A DNA stretch of 19,417 nt from Calvatia gigantea (taxonomy: Eukaryota; Basidiomycota; Agaricomycetes; Agaricales; Lycoperdaceae): NCBI GenBank assembly GCA_025093985.1, contig JACAAK010000058.1, positions 1-19,417 of the forward strand, in the 5' to 3' direction. The notes below the pieces were generated by a model. It had not been told where the DNA came from and made no database searches. It saw nothing but the letters and a program-made list of their open reading frames with translations. The first letter of the stretch is position 1. Each line of letters starts with the position of its first letter. This document shows, piece after piece, positions 7,557 to 18,252 of the stretch. A program made the position numbers and the translations under genes.

Positions 7557-9922
7557 TTAATATTTTAATGTGTAGCTCAAACCATAGGTTCGACCTTGAG
7601 CAGCTAAGCTTGAAATAGCACCATAAACTGACTCCACCGCTTGACTATAGACTGATTTGTAGTCCGTATTCCAAACGTTATATACACCAAATCCGACCGT
7701 ACCTGGACCTGCTTTGGCATTAGCTATGACGTCCATTGTTGCAAAGCCTTTAATTTCAGCAGGAACCGTTGAACCATACTTTACCGCATCTTTTTTGGCT
7801 TTATCTGTACCACCAACCGCTAAAGCTTGAACACGTAGGCTCATGTCATTGTCAAATTGCCACTCGGAGAATGCTGTACCTTTCAATGGTGCGACACGGG
7901 TAGCATCAAGCTCCTGCCATTTCCCAGCAGTATTTTTGAACTGGCCACGGGTATATGCCAACGTACCGCCCACGGTCCAGTTTGGCTGTAGTCGATATGA
8001 GGCATTACCTTCAAGTCCATACACGCGTTCATCGGTATCAATGACTTCAATGTTGTAGTTTGGAAAACTATTGAACTTAATAACCTTATCTGAATCGTTA
8101 TAGAATGCGGTTAAGCCTAAATTAGTACCTGACTGATCGAGTAAGCGCCAACCCAACTCATAGTTATTCACTTTAATCGGGTCAATATTATTGCTCGTCA
8201 CCGAGAAACTTGCCGGCACGTCACGCAGCATCCGTTGTACGTCAGGTAAACTAAAACCTTGTGAGAAATTGGCAAATACTTGCTGAGCATCTGTCAGATG
8301 GAAAACGCCACCGACATTAAACAAAGTGGCATCATGCTTAATCTTGCCGCCTTTTAATGTTTTTGCATCATAGGCATAACCCAATTCTGCTAAAATGTCC
8401 GCAGGAATGGACTCACGATATGGTGTCGAATCAGAGACCTCACTATCAATTCTTTCGTGACGAATACCTGCTTGTAGACTCAAACGGTCTGTCAGACTAT
8501 AGTCACCCTGAACAAAAAAGCCGAGTTTATTGTTTTCAAAGTCTGGACCAAATTTATATTCTTTCAGTGCAGTATGCTTTAAACCATTACTATTATAAAA
8601 GTCGTCAAAATCATAACGGGTGACATAGGCTTTATTTTCTTCATTTTCAAAGTCCACACCATAGTTCAGGTGAGAGTTTGGTCATTAATCGTAAAATCTT
8701 TACTTAGAAGCAAACGTGCACCCGCAACATCAATTTCATTTGAAGACTGGACTACAGCATAGCCATAACGAATCGCATTAAGAAAATCAGGAGAAGTAAT
8801 ATCTTTATTGTTCGGATACAGCTTTTTCAACTCATCACTCAAAGTTTGGTTTCCAAGCTGTGAAACTATTGGAAACCAACGGCCTTTTTCTTTGCGGTAA
8901 TAAGCTTCAGCATTTAAAGCATGCCCTAAGATGTCCTGATTTTGATATTGAGTATTTACCCCCCATCTTTCAGTCTGTGGCTGCTCAGATAATTCTAGAC
9001 CTTTGACTGCTTTTAAAGACGGCGCTGTTCTAAAAATAAGATTGGCTAAATTATAAGGACCGTATGTACCATAGTCTGCCCCATATTCACTGTCTTGTTC
9101 ATCTTTAAAATATTGCGCACCAAAACTTAAGCTTTGACTATCTGAAATATTCCACGTCAAACGACCATTGAGGTCTAATGTGTCCGTATCTTGGCGGTCT
9201 GTCTGTGCAACCTCAGGTCCTATGCGATTGCCATGGCTATCCTGAATTTCACCGCGAGTGGTGTAACTTGCACCGAAAGCTCCTTGCAATGCACCTTGAT
9301 TAAATAGAACACTTTGTGATGCTTCATAAGCCATAGCATCTGATTTAACATTATTTCCCGACGTCATCCCAATTTTGGTTTCAAAGCTAATTGGGTCTTG
9401 ACCACCACGTTTAGTAATAATATTAATAATCCCGCCTGTTGCTCCAGAGCCATAAATACTGGTCGCCCCTGAAACCACCTCAATACGTTCAATCATAGAC
9501 GGTTGAATGCTATTTAGTTGGCGCGAACCATCACGTGAACCTGTTTGTGGCACACCATCAATCATGTACTGCACCACACGACCACGCATGGTCATGCCAT
9601 AGTTTGAGGTTGTTCCGCTACTCGGTGTAAGAGATGGAACCAGTGTTCCCAAAATATCGGCAATGCTCTTGCCAGCATTGGCCTGTTTTTCAATTTCAGC
9701 TTGATCAATGCTATAAACAGTGCCTGCAATGTCCGCAATACTCTTTGCAGAGCGGGTTGCTGTCATCACAATCGGTGCAAGTTGTGTGGTTTCTTTTTGT
9801 TGGGCCTCAACACTGCTCGTTTGGCTCGCTGAATTTGTTAGAACGTTATCTTGAGCATATAACTGTGTACATACAGCCAGTGTTAAACAAGTCAACTGCA
9901 TAGGTAACATAAAACGGTTCAT
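7557..9922 (-). CDS. actA: TonB-dependent ferric siderophore receptor (ActA-like), frame broken once
   Basis: Joined frames give about 789 residues. A signal peptide (first 23 residues, ending in QLYA before QDN) is followed by a TonB box, APIVMTATR (about 49-57). The plug domain has MTMRGR, QYMIDGVPQTGSRDG, and VVSGATSIYGSGATGGIINI. The rest is a 22-strand-like barrel ending in SYTLKY with the terminal aromatic residue that outer-membrane proteins need. The frame changes at about 8669-8670, where one extra C joins ...NDQTLT to NYGVDFENE. It should bind and import the ferric siderophore with TonB energy. It lies 15 bases after actC with AAAAGGA as ribosome site, as in the reported acinetoferrin operon. 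The ligand is inferred from the locus, not from the receptor itself. Confidence 0.88.
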
Positions 9923-9937
9923 TTCTTTTTCCTTTTA

Positions 9938-11194
9938 TTAAATTTCTTGATTCAACAGTTTTTGTTGAGTTTTTTGATGACGTGTAATGATGTATTGGCT
10001 CAGTAGTACACTGACTACAGACGCAACCGCCAACACCACATAAAAATTGCCATAGCCAAGTGCTTTGGCTAAAAGCCCGATGCAGCTCCCCCGATGAAAT
10101 AAACCAACAGTTCAAAACACACCAAGATGGTGAAGTCGGTGCCTGCCTGTTCTTTGGAACTGCTTTGCATGAAATAGGCATATAGCGAAGTCATCGCGAC
10201 ATAACGAATCGCAAGCATGACAATGACAAATCCCCCCAAGAGCAAATGCCACTGGTTTAACCAACCCAAAATAATGGCTGCGCCAATCACCCCATACAAT
10301 GCTGTTCGGCACCACCCCGCCCAAATGAGCAACTGTGTAGCCTGGATTTTTTTCAATAAAAATGCGGCACTCACAGCAGCGAGCAACCCCACACCTGCGC
10401 CAATCACAGACATCAGCACCCCAATTTGGGCAAGCGTCCATTTTGGTCAATCAGCATTGGATTCAGCATCGCCATTGCTGGTGCTTCCACCACGCGATAA
10501 CATAGGATCAGGGCCAAGGCAGATAAAATCTCTGGTCGTTTAAAAGCACGGACTAAACTTGGAGCTTGTTTGGCAATATTTGTCTGTTCGTTTGTATTTT
10601 CTTGAATATAAAAAACAGCAAACATCGTTAAAGCGGTCATGAGTGCTAAACACACCAATGCGCTTTCCCAACCGTAATATTGATATAACCATAATGTCGC
10701 TGCACCACCCAACATACTCCCCAAAGCAACCCCTATACTCTGAGCCATACTGCCTAGACGGTACTCAGACGCTGAAAAGGTTTCTACGGTATAACCATCT
10801 ATGGCAATGTCTTGAGTCGCCGCAAAGCTTGAAATCCACAAGCCAATCACAACAAACACCACCAGCCCATAAGAGAACTGGGTAAACGCCAAGGCCAATA
10901 CCCCAAGTACTAGGGCTACTTGTGTAAAGAGCAGCCATGTTTTTCGTTTACCTAACTTCTTGATATAAAGTCGGTCAATGAGTGGCGCCCATAAGAACTT
11001 AAACGCCCATGGAATATAAAGTAGCGACAGCATTCCAATCCAACGTAAATCTACCCCTGATGTCGCAAAATAGCGGGCAATGCCACATTGTAAAAATACA
11101 AAGGCAAGGCATGTGCCAGATATAAAACAATGACAACGGCTAAGCTCAAAGCTGAGATTTGGCGTGTTGCTCTTTGTGTATTTAGGTTTTGCAT
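9938..11194 (-). CDS. actC: RhtX/FptX-like MFS siderophore permease (ActC-like), frame broken three times
   Basis: ATG 11194 has AGAGGTGG just upstream and overlaps the end of actB by 13 bases. Joined frames give about 419 residues and 12 membrane segments. The first frame has an LYLAHALPLYFYNVALPAIL start typical of RhtX/AmpG-like permeases. The next has GVDLRWIGMLSLLYIPWAFKF, then WAPLIDRLY and SSFAATQDIAIDGYTVE, again family hallmarks. The breaks are at CCCC 11054-11057, TTTT 10441-10444 and about 10080-10083; one added base at each restores the frame, and the last frame ends at TAA 9938-9940. RhtX of Sinorhizobium imports the related rhizobactin 1021, so this is the likely inner-membrane importer of the ferric siderophore. 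Confidence 0.85.
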
Positions 11195-11563
11195 ATCCAC
11201 CTCTGCACTGCCCATTGCAGTGCATCAGAATGATCAAGTGTGACGTAGTAAGGCACCCGCCATGCAGCATGCAGTGAAGGTGTATTCAGTCGTTGTTGAT
11301 CGGTTGGGTCTTGTGCAATTCGAACCAAACCCAAGCAGTATTGAAAAAAAAAGTTGTTTGTATTTTTTGTACCAAACCGCTTGCAGTTGACGGTATTCCT
11401 CAGGAAATTCCGTACCGATATCGGTTTGCATGACCAAAACAAAGTGCTGTTTTTTTAAGAAAAAACGTTCGACTTGACTGAGCCATTGTTCAAATTCGGC
11501 AACAGTGACATGCGCTGAAAAGCGCATATCCATGATTTGTATATGTTCTGAGCTATAGCTCAT
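11182..11563 (-). CDS. actB: Small protein of unknown function in the siderophore locus (ActB position), frame broken once
   Basis: The ATG at 11563 overlaps the acbD stop by four bases (ATGA). The first frame runs to a T run on the minus strand (nine bases, 11344-11352) and then goes off into low-quality sequence. Removing one T passes into the frame QYCLGLVRIAQDPTDQQR that ends at TAA 11182. The product would be about 126 residues, soluble, without signal peptide, with many aromatic residues and no motif I recognise. It has a pattern of helix (EFEQWLSQVERFFLKK), strand (HFVLVMQTD), helix (FPEEYRQLQAVWYKKYKQL), as in small STAS- or SpoIIAA-like folds, but that is only a guess. Its place between the acyltransferase and the permease is that of actB in the acinetoferrin operon. 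Confidence 0.65.
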
Positions 11564-12204
11564 GTAAGTTCCTCAGTCCTATTGAGTGGGTTATGGTTTT
11601 GCATAAATGCATTTGAATCAGTTAAATACCCTCCAAATTTTTCATAGAATTTTTGTTTAAAGCAGTAATACAACATGGCCGTTTTTTCAGGCATCGGGAT
11701 CAAGCGCTGCGCCTCATAGCACATTTCTTCGACCACTGCTGCATAGGGTTTAACGGTATGGTCAGGCTCCCCAACAATTTTGTCGGAGGGTGCATTTTCA
11801 AAAATATAGAAACCTAATAGCCGCATCACTGGACGCAAATAGCCTTTGCCAAAAGCCGACTTTTCACCAAACAGTAAGTGCCACCCGAGGTCTAAATCAT
11901 CACCATCGTAATAACGTCCTAGACGGTCACGCTTGCCTTCATAGATTTCGGTATAGCCCACATCCTGTCCATCCACCCCAACGATCAACAAACGGTGATG
12001 GTCATCGGCCAGCATTTTTTCAAAATACACCGCGAGATCAATTTCAGACTTATTCAGCTGCCACTGTGGAATAACATGAGGCTCATGCATCCATTTATGT
12101 AACAGTGCTAAGTCCTGCGGATACTGTACTTGGCGCAAGTAAAATTGCGTCTCATTCTCATAGTATTCGTAAAAGTTGGGAAGTTGCTGTGAAAGTGTTT
12201 TCAT
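11560..12204 (-). CDS. acbD: IucB/RhbD-like siderophore N-acyltransferase (AcbD-like)
   Basis: Intact 214-residue GNAT-fold protein of the AlcB/IucB/RhbD siderophore acyltransferase family. The active-site region LHKWMHEPHVIPQWQL (about residues 37-52) holds the family W-M-x-x-P-H-V motif. It is followed by Y-x-E-I-Y, DLGWHLLFGEKSAFGKGYLRP and IVGEPDHTVKPYA. It should acylate the N-hydroxylated diamine; in acinetoferrin the acyl group is (E)-2-octenoyl, in aerobactin acetyl, and chain preference cannot be read from the sequence. I start it at ATG 12204, which has AGCAGG eight bases upstream, rather than at the in-frame TTG 12243 that overlaps the acbC stop. Its stop overlaps the actB start. 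Confidence 0.85.
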   Translation of the reverse strand: MKTLSQQLPNFYEYYENETQFYLRQVQYPQDLALLHKWMHEPHVIPQWQLNKSEIDLAVYFEKMLADDHHRLLIVGVDGQDVGYTEIYEGKRDRLGRYYDGDDLDLGWHLLFGEKSAFGKGYLRPVMRLLGFYIFENAPSDKIVGEPDHTVKPYAAVVEEMCYEAQRLIPMPEKTAMLYYCFKQKFYEKFGGYLTDSNAFMQNHNPLNRTEELT

Positions 12205-12232
12205 ATGGTAGCCTGCTAAATTTTTTGGTTTT

Positions 12233-14067
12233 TTATGATGCAATACACTTTGTGGTTGTATCGTCAGTTGACTTAGATACCTGCTCTGACCATCGTTTTA
12301 AAGTTTCAGGGCTGACAGGATTGGCAATTGGATCTAAAAATACAGGGACAGGACGTTCTGCTTCATCGTTATAACTGGTGGTAAATAGACGCACTCGGTT
12401 TAAACAAATTTTTTCAAATTCGGATCTAAACATGGCAAATTTTTCAATGCGTTCTGCCAACTCTGGATGCGCCTGATGAAAAGCATCAATGACCGATGAA
12501 ATGCTTTGCCAAAATTCAACTTCGCTATGCTCAGGGTAGTCTTGTAGAAATACATTACAGATATAGCGGTAATGAACCATAAACAGCCCAGTGAAAATAA
12601 AATGACTGAGTTCATGCGCAGGATGACGCAGTAAAATTTGTCCTTCGATAGGTAAACTGGCCAATTCTGGAAAGTCCTCATCAACCAAATTGACATCATC
12701 AATAAAGTCTTTCAGCACCATTTTCTGCGGTACGCCATTGGCATGAATGAGCATGGTGTTTTCCCCATGTGGAGAAAAAGCCAAGCCATATTTGTACAAG
12801 CAAATTAAGAGCGGAGTAACAGAGACTTCGGCAAAGCGTTTTAACCACTGTAATGGACTCAAACCTGACGCCTGAATCAATACAGCCAATATTGACTGTC
12901 CGTTGATGTCTCGATGCAATAAAGCCGCTTGAGAAAGTGCCTGTTCACCTGTTCCAATCACTGGATCTACACTTTCACGCCACAAACACCCAAACAGTTC
13001 TTTAAACTGATACGGCGCACCTTCAATCTGATCAAAACATGGCTGATGAATAGTCAAAGTTGCAACTTCACCTAAGAATGCAACGCCTGACTGTTTCAAG
13101 TCTGGATCTTGAGATTGAATCTGCTTTAACCAAGCTGTGACGGCTGGAGCTGCTAAGTTTCTTTTAGACGGCAACCCACGATACACCGCAGTATTGAAGA
13201 TACTGACAGGTAATTTGACATAATGACGCTCAGGCTGACTGATATTGCAAAGCGTGCGAATCGACTGCATAGGTACATAGTCATCTTGGCCAACGCCTAA
13301 TTCAATAATGCGCTGATCCACGATTTCATTGGCATAAGTTGGCACTAACCATTGATGCCACTGCCATGCATGTACTGGAATAAGGAAATAGTCACGACAA
13401 GAGCAGCCTCTTTCATGTAACTGTTGTTCAAAGCTATCTAACTCTTCTGCATCCAACTCATATTGATAAAGTGTCCCCGCTTGCCACTCCTCGGTAGAAC
13501 GGAACTCCGCCAAATCACGATGCACCGCGAGCCACAGCACTTTGACCGTTGGCGAAAGTTCAGGAGCGGCACTTAAGTAGTCGTCATAACCAAACCCATA
13601 CGGCCTTTGCTCATAATCAACCACGGATGACCACGGAGCATACCTTCAATTTCATAATGCGATGCCGTCAATGCCGCTTCACTGCTTAAACGACTTTCAT
13701 CAAATAAATGCGCTTCGGCTAACCACGTATTGTTCATTTCTTTGATGAGATATGCCTTGGTAAAGGGCTTAACTTCGGTTTGATTTGAAAACGCACGAAT
13801 AAAAATATGTAAGTTCCATGCAGGCAGGTCTCCAACCGTGCTCAACTCACGTACTGAACCCTCCTCAATCTGCCAATGTCCCAATAAATAGTTTTGTGCT
13901 TTAAAGGTATAGGTTTGATCATCCAACGTCAGCTGGTAACGATTGTCCTTTAAATGAGTTACTTGAATAATTTCTTCATATAAAAATTCAGCAATCGCCA
14001 TTTCAATTAAGCGCTGTCCTGCCAAACGCCACTGTTTCTGATTCACTTGAAGTTGTGCAAAGCTCAT
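12233..14067 (-). CDS. acbC: IucA/IucC-family NIS siderophore synthetase 2 (AcbC-like), frame broken once
   Basis: The start ATG 14067 overlaps the acbB stop (ATGA). Joined frames give about 612 residues, normal for the family. The N-terminal frame ends in RGHPWLIMSKGRMG, the HP-x4-K-x-R-x-GF ATP-binding motif. The next frame begins with FGYDDYLSAAPELSP and contains IPVHAWQWHQ, SIRTLCN, LPVSIFNTAVYR and LYKYGLAFSPHGENTML, the adenylation core and catalytic region. The last 150 residues are the FhuF-like part. One more T in the run at 13592-13594 restores the frame. As a second synthetase, different from AcbA, it should catalyse one of the two condensations between citrate and the acyl-hydroxamate arm. 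Which one cannot be told here. Confidence 0.87.
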
Positions 14068-15513
14068 ATGATTTTCTCGAATGTATAAGGCTGCATAGAG
14101 GGATGTGACCCTGTTTGTATTTTGCGCTGCTCAATATTTTTTGATTTAGGACTTGATGGTGCTAAAGCTGCTGTTCGTCTAATAGATGTGTCATTCTGCA
14201 CATACATTTCAGGGTTCTGCTCAGCGCTGAAATGCTGAAAAGTCTGTTCATTACTGTCCAGCTCATACAGCTGATAACCCAGTAGTTGATTGGCAATGGT
14301 CGCAGCACGAAAAGCGCCTAAACCTAAATCAGGTGTACCTACGCCATGACTGTGCATTTCTTGGTTTTGCACATAAATTTCACCCATTGCTGTATGCTGC
14401 AAGCGATAGTCTTGGCTCACTTTCCAACGCCCCGCTTGATCTGTTGTAATCAAGGGCTTTAAGTATTTTAAAAATGAAAACTCAGGGCTGTAATAACCTG
14501 TAGATGCCACTACAAAATCAACATCCATATAAAAACGTTGCTCGGTTACGGTCTGTTCAAGGCTCAAGCGAATCTGCTGACTTTCCAGTAGTTCAGCATT
14601 AAGCAACTGAATTTGTGCATGCAAATGTGTTGCTTGTGTAGCAGAGGCAATACTACGATGGTAAAGTTTTTGGTAAATCTCACGTATGGTTTTGGCACTA
14701 ATACCTTTGTACAGCAAGCTTTGATCTTTCAACTGCGCTGCTTTTTGTGTTCTGAAAGTCTATAAAATGTTGGGTATAGTTCGGACTAAAATGTTCCAAA
14801 CCCAATGGTGCATATTCCATCGGAAAAAAGCCATTGGAACGCGTCAGCCAATGCAGCTTAAAGTCAGCCGTTGGTACACAGTCATGTTGATACTGCTGAT
14901 CGAACAAATCTAAAAAGACTTCAGCAGATGACTGACCTGAGCCTAAGACCACAACATTACCTTTGAGCTTGCCTTTTTTATGGATTAAGTAATCTGCTGA
15001 ATGAATACATTTTTCAGGCACTTGTTGTTGTAACTTACGCAGACATTCAGATAGATAAGGCTGGTTGCCCGAACCAATCACCAAGTTTCGACACAAGTAA
15101 CGAATAAAACGCCCGCCTTGCTCAACCACCACCTCAAAACCTTCGCTTTTGGCATAAATGGCCTTCACCGTCGATTGGTACTGTATATGACCCAGTTGAT
15201 CTGCCACCCATTGGCAATAATGGTTATATTCACGGCGCGGAATATGAGGCTGCTCAAGGAAGTAGAACTTATATAAGCGCTGCTGTGATTTTAGGTAATT
15301 CAAAAAACTCAACGGACTGGTCGGATCGACCATCGACACCAAATCAGCCATGAATGGAACTTGCAAGACCGTATTGGGAAGTTGCATACCTGCATGCCAG
15401 TCGAACTGCGCTTTTTTTTCAAAAAACAGATAGTGCAATTCTGTCTTTTCATGCAACAAACTGGCTAGGCTTAAGTTAAATGGCCCAAGGCCAATCGCAA
15501 TAAAATCAAGCAT
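14064..15513 (-). CDS. acbB: Siderophore diamine N-monooxygenase, IucD/PvdA/RhbE-like (AcbB-like), frame broken once
   Basis: Joined frames give about 483 residues. N-terminal FIAIGLGPFNLSLASLL is the FAD-binding motif. FEKKAQFDWHAGMQLPNTVLQ and LVSMVDPTSPLSFLNYL are signatures of the family. GSGQSSAE (about residue 205) is the NADPH site, and FVVASTGYYSPE matches the usual ATGY motif. It should hydroxylate a terminal amine of 1,3-diaminopropane, or of a related diamine, with NADPH and oxygen. The ATG at 15513 is chosen over 15522 because GAGG stands nine bases before it and directly against the other. It overlaps the acbA end by eight bases. The break is at TTTTT 14742-14746; one base less gives DFQNTKAAQLKDQSLLYKG. 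Confidence 0.87.
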
Positions 15514-17289
15514 AGAGAGCATCCTCTTGTTTGATATATAGCGGATTGGCTAACTGAATATAGACAGACTGATTTTCAACGGGTGCAATCAATTCATCCA
15601 GTTCATATAAGCGAGTCAGTAAGTTACCTTTATAAGGCAGCGTCGGTTGATACAACAGACTTTGAATCAACTACTCTCTGGATATTGCTTCAACAGGTCA
15701 AAGAGGTGTTGCTGTAAAACAGACAGTAAATCTTGCTCACTAACAAAACCTGTTGCACCGATGGCATTGATGATGCCAAACAAGGTATTGCCAAAGAAAT
15801 AATAACTAAAGCGCTCATCGACTAAAGTCTTTGAACCTACCGCATGGGCCTTATCATGCAGTTCTGGAAATTGTTGTAAAATTTCATCTGCGAGTTCTTC
15901 GATATAATAAAAACCTTGGTTGTCCCGTAGCCATAGCCACTGTGGCCAGCCATCTTTCAATTCAACCAAGACATTTTGCTGATGTGACTCAAAGGCCATA
16001 CCATAACGATGGTAGACGTACATGAGTGGGCTCAGACTGATGTTCAAAAAGGTCTTAAACCAATCAAGTGCGATTTTCGCCTTATCCTCCAACTTTTGTT
16101 GAGATGCAATCTGATCAAATAATGCATTAAAACGATTGCGTTCTTCTACGGGATGATCCTGACACAATGAAGCAATACACGTGACTTGCTGTTCGGGAGT
16201 AAACGGCTGATCACGTACAATACAAATCGTTTCATCGATGATTTCACCATCCAACTGAAGAGCAATCCATGCAGGATCATTGACCGCTTTTAGGCTTGGA
16301 CATTGTTTTAAGATACTTTGCCCTAACTCACTGTGCCAAAGCCGATGCGTCATTTCACCGCGGTGACATTCTTTTGCTAAATTGACGCGAATAGAGTTGG
16401 TAATCATCACTGAAAGCGATGGTTTTAACATCCACGGTGCGTTAAAACTCGCCAAAGTACGTACAGAAGTGGTTGGAGAAAATATCCATGCTTTTTCACC
16501 CAAATCGATGATTTTCAATTTAGCTTTTAAACTTTTAAACCATGCTTTGCTTTGTAAATAGCGGGCTTGCCATGGATGCAGTGGTAGCAGTTTGTAATGT
16601 GCATATGCAGCTAAGGTTTCAAGTTCCGATTCAGACAAATGCCATTTGATTTCTTGTTTGAGTTGTATTGAAAAGGCCTGCTCAAGCGCTGTTCCTTCTG
16701 CAATATATTCAGGTGCCACCAGCCAATAATGTAGCTGAGTCTGACCACAAGCTTCTGGTGAATATTTTTGCCAGTCCTCATGGACAAAACCTGTTCGGCT
16801 TTTCGGTGCTGGATGCATGCTATGACCTAAAATCAAAGCCTGTTCAGACGCTATAAAACTTTGCTTAGCCTGTACAAGCGCATCAAAATCCTCTGCCCGA
16901 ATATTTAAAAACTGTTGTAATGCATCACGACTTTGAATCCAACGCTCAACCAAGGATGCAGCATCGACACGGCCTTCGGATTGTTGCACTAACTCTTCTA
17001 GTAGCAAACTGACCATTGCTGCTGCGCTAAAGTTAAGCTTTTGGCCTTTTTGAAAAATTTGCGGTAAAGCCGCAATACGATGTCGCCCAACACGACTGAC
17101 ATAGCTTAACGGAACAAAAAGCTGTGCTTGGATTAAACTAAGCGGCAAAGATAACAGCGTCAAACCTTGGCTAAACACGAGTTGAGTTGAATTTTGTTGA
17201 TACTTCTCAAACAAGCTCGCCTTGCCTGTTTCTTGTGAGTATGCATTGACAAGATGCTGCATTGCCAAGCGATTGGCTAGCTCTTTCAT
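15506..17289 (-). CDS. acbA: IucA/IucC-family NIS siderophore synthetase 1 (AcbA-like), frame broken near the end
   Basis: First gene of the locus. The main frame gives 540 residues and stops at 15667; one more T near 15669-15670 continues it through YQPTLPYKGNLLTR and ENQSVYIQLANPL to TGA at 15506-15508, in all about 595 residues. These last residues are the normal end of IucA/IucC proteins. GHSMHPAPKSRTGF (about residue 155) is the ATP-binding motif, LLPLHPWQARYL and TSVRTLASF belong to the core, and YHRYGMAFESHQQNVLVEL is the conserved catalytic segment. The enzyme activates a carboxyl group of citrate by adenylation and condenses it with an amine. AAAGAGG stands 12 bases before ATG 17289. 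A Fur box lies about 100 bases upstream. Confidence 0.88.
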
Positions 17290-17389
17290 CTGACCATTTC
17301 CTCTTTTTAAAGCTTATTCCAAGCTCATTTCATGTAATTATGTTTTCTTAAAGGTGTTCACGTTGACCAACGCTGCAAAAACATGTTAA

Positions 17390-17404
17390 TGGTAATTATT
17401 ATCA
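17390..17404 (-). promoter_or_regulatory. Fur box in the promoter region of acbA
   Basis: TGGTAATTATTATCA (15 bases, plus strand) matches the 7-1-7 Fur pattern TGATAATnATTATCA at 14 of 15 positions. It lies 100 bases before the acbA start. A Fur box before acbA is also what was reported for the acinetoferrin operon. Iron repression of the whole acbA-actD run is therefore likely. I cannot place -35 and -10 with confidence; TTGCAA and several AT-rich hexamers surround the box. Confidence 0.75.
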
Positions 17405-17597
17405 TTTATATTTGCAATTTTGTTTATTTTTGAAAACATACGCACTACACCAACATATATTATTGTTTTTTAATACTTTTAAAAATTTAATCAGTTTTTC
17501 TAATAAAGCCTATATAAAATTACACCATAGCTTTAAATGATAGTTTATGAATTTATAATTGATTCGAACTATAAAATTTCCCTATATTTCATAAGGA
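17405..17597. other. AT-rich non-coding stretch between acbA promoter and terminator
   Basis: No ORF, RNA gene or repeat is visible. The stretch is strongly AT-rich, which fits the upstream part of an iron-regulated promoter. Confidence 0.5.
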
Positions 17598-17627
17598 AAA
17601 GCCCATTCAGTTTACTGAATGGGCTTT
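17598..17627. terminator. Strong hairpin terminator between the deacylase gene and acbA
   Basis: AAAGCCCATTCAGT (17598-17611) and ACTGAATGGGCTTT (17614-17627) form a 14-base perfect stem with a two-base loop. The ends of the stem supply T runs on both strands (CTTTTCC on minus, CTTTCATTTG on plus), so it could work in both directions. It lies 79 bases after the stop of the deacylase gene and would separate it from the siderophore locus. Confidence 0.8.
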
Positions 17628-17705
17628 CATTTGTGCTCAAATTAATACTAAAAAGAACTTAAGACTAAATTAATATAGATAAAGCAGCGAAGACGTCACT
17701 ATTCT

Positions 17706-18173
17706 TTATTGATCCAGTACATCAGCAAAAGTGGCTGAAAGCACTTTTGCTAAATCCTGCGGTTTTAAACCGATATCTAAGCCGCGCTTCCCCCCACTGA
17801 CATAGAGTTTTTCCAACTGTACTGCGCTTTGGTCAATCACGGTTTTTAACCTTTTTTTCTGTCCAACAGGACTAATCCCACCGACCAAATAACCTGTCAG
17901 TCGTTCTGCATCTTTAGGGTCGGACATTTTTAGTTTTTTTGCCCCCACTGCCTGTGCAACTTTTTTCAAGTTTAACTGATGGTGTACAGGAAGAATCGCA
18001 ACAAAATAGTTTTTTTCATCGGTCACTAACAGTGTTTTAAACACCTCTTCGACACGTAGATTTAATTTTTCTGCGGCTTCAAGCCCAAAGCTTTTTACAT
18101 TGGCATCATGTTCATATTCATGAATAGAAAAATCGATATTATTGGCTTTCAAAAGTTTAGTTGCTGGTGTCAT
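17706..18173 (-). CDS. ybaK: YbaK/EbsC-family Cys-tRNA(Pro) deacylase
   Basis: Intact 155-residue protein, normal for YbaK. The family pattern is present through most of the chain: [20 protein letters not shown] at the start, VFKTLLV with the catalytic-site lysine (K46 in this numbering), the region around [21 protein letters not shown], then [16 protein letters not shown], and [13 protein letters not shown] near the end. The enzyme hydrolyses Cys-tRNA(Pro) made by mistake by prolyl-tRNA synthetase, acting free in the cytoplasm. It has no evident link with its neighbours. The start at 18173 has only a weak purine-rich ribosome site (AACAGAA). Confidence 0.92.
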   Translation of the reverse strand: MTPATKLLKANNIDFSIHEYEHDANVKSFGLEAAEKLNLRVEEVFKTLLVTDEKNYFVAILPVHHQLNLKKVAQAVGAKKLKMSDPKDAERLTGYLVGGISPVGQKKRLKTVIDQSAVQLEKLYVSGGKRGLDIGLKPQDLAKVLSATFADVLDQ

Positions 18174-18252
18174 TTCTGTTCAATATTTTCACTACATACT
18201 CGGCATTATATGCCTATTCAAAAAGAAAGTTTAGCGGTACGCCTATCATGAT

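Noticed and set aside
7843..8058. Plus-strand ORF of 71 codons inside actA
   Set aside because: It is the shadow of a clearly conserved barrel domain on the other strand, has no ribosome site and no recognisable pattern. The same holds for 8357-8623 and 9634-9903.
10217..10543. Plus-strand ORF across the actC frame break, and a second minus frame at 10112-10450
   Set aside because: Both are alternative readings of the permease gene; low complexity and no family pattern.
9938..11194. Programmed frameshifting in actC, actB or mtlD
   Set aside because: The breaks differ in sequence, lack a heptameric slippery site with a structured downstream element, and occur at the same rate in unrelated genes; sequencing error is simpler.
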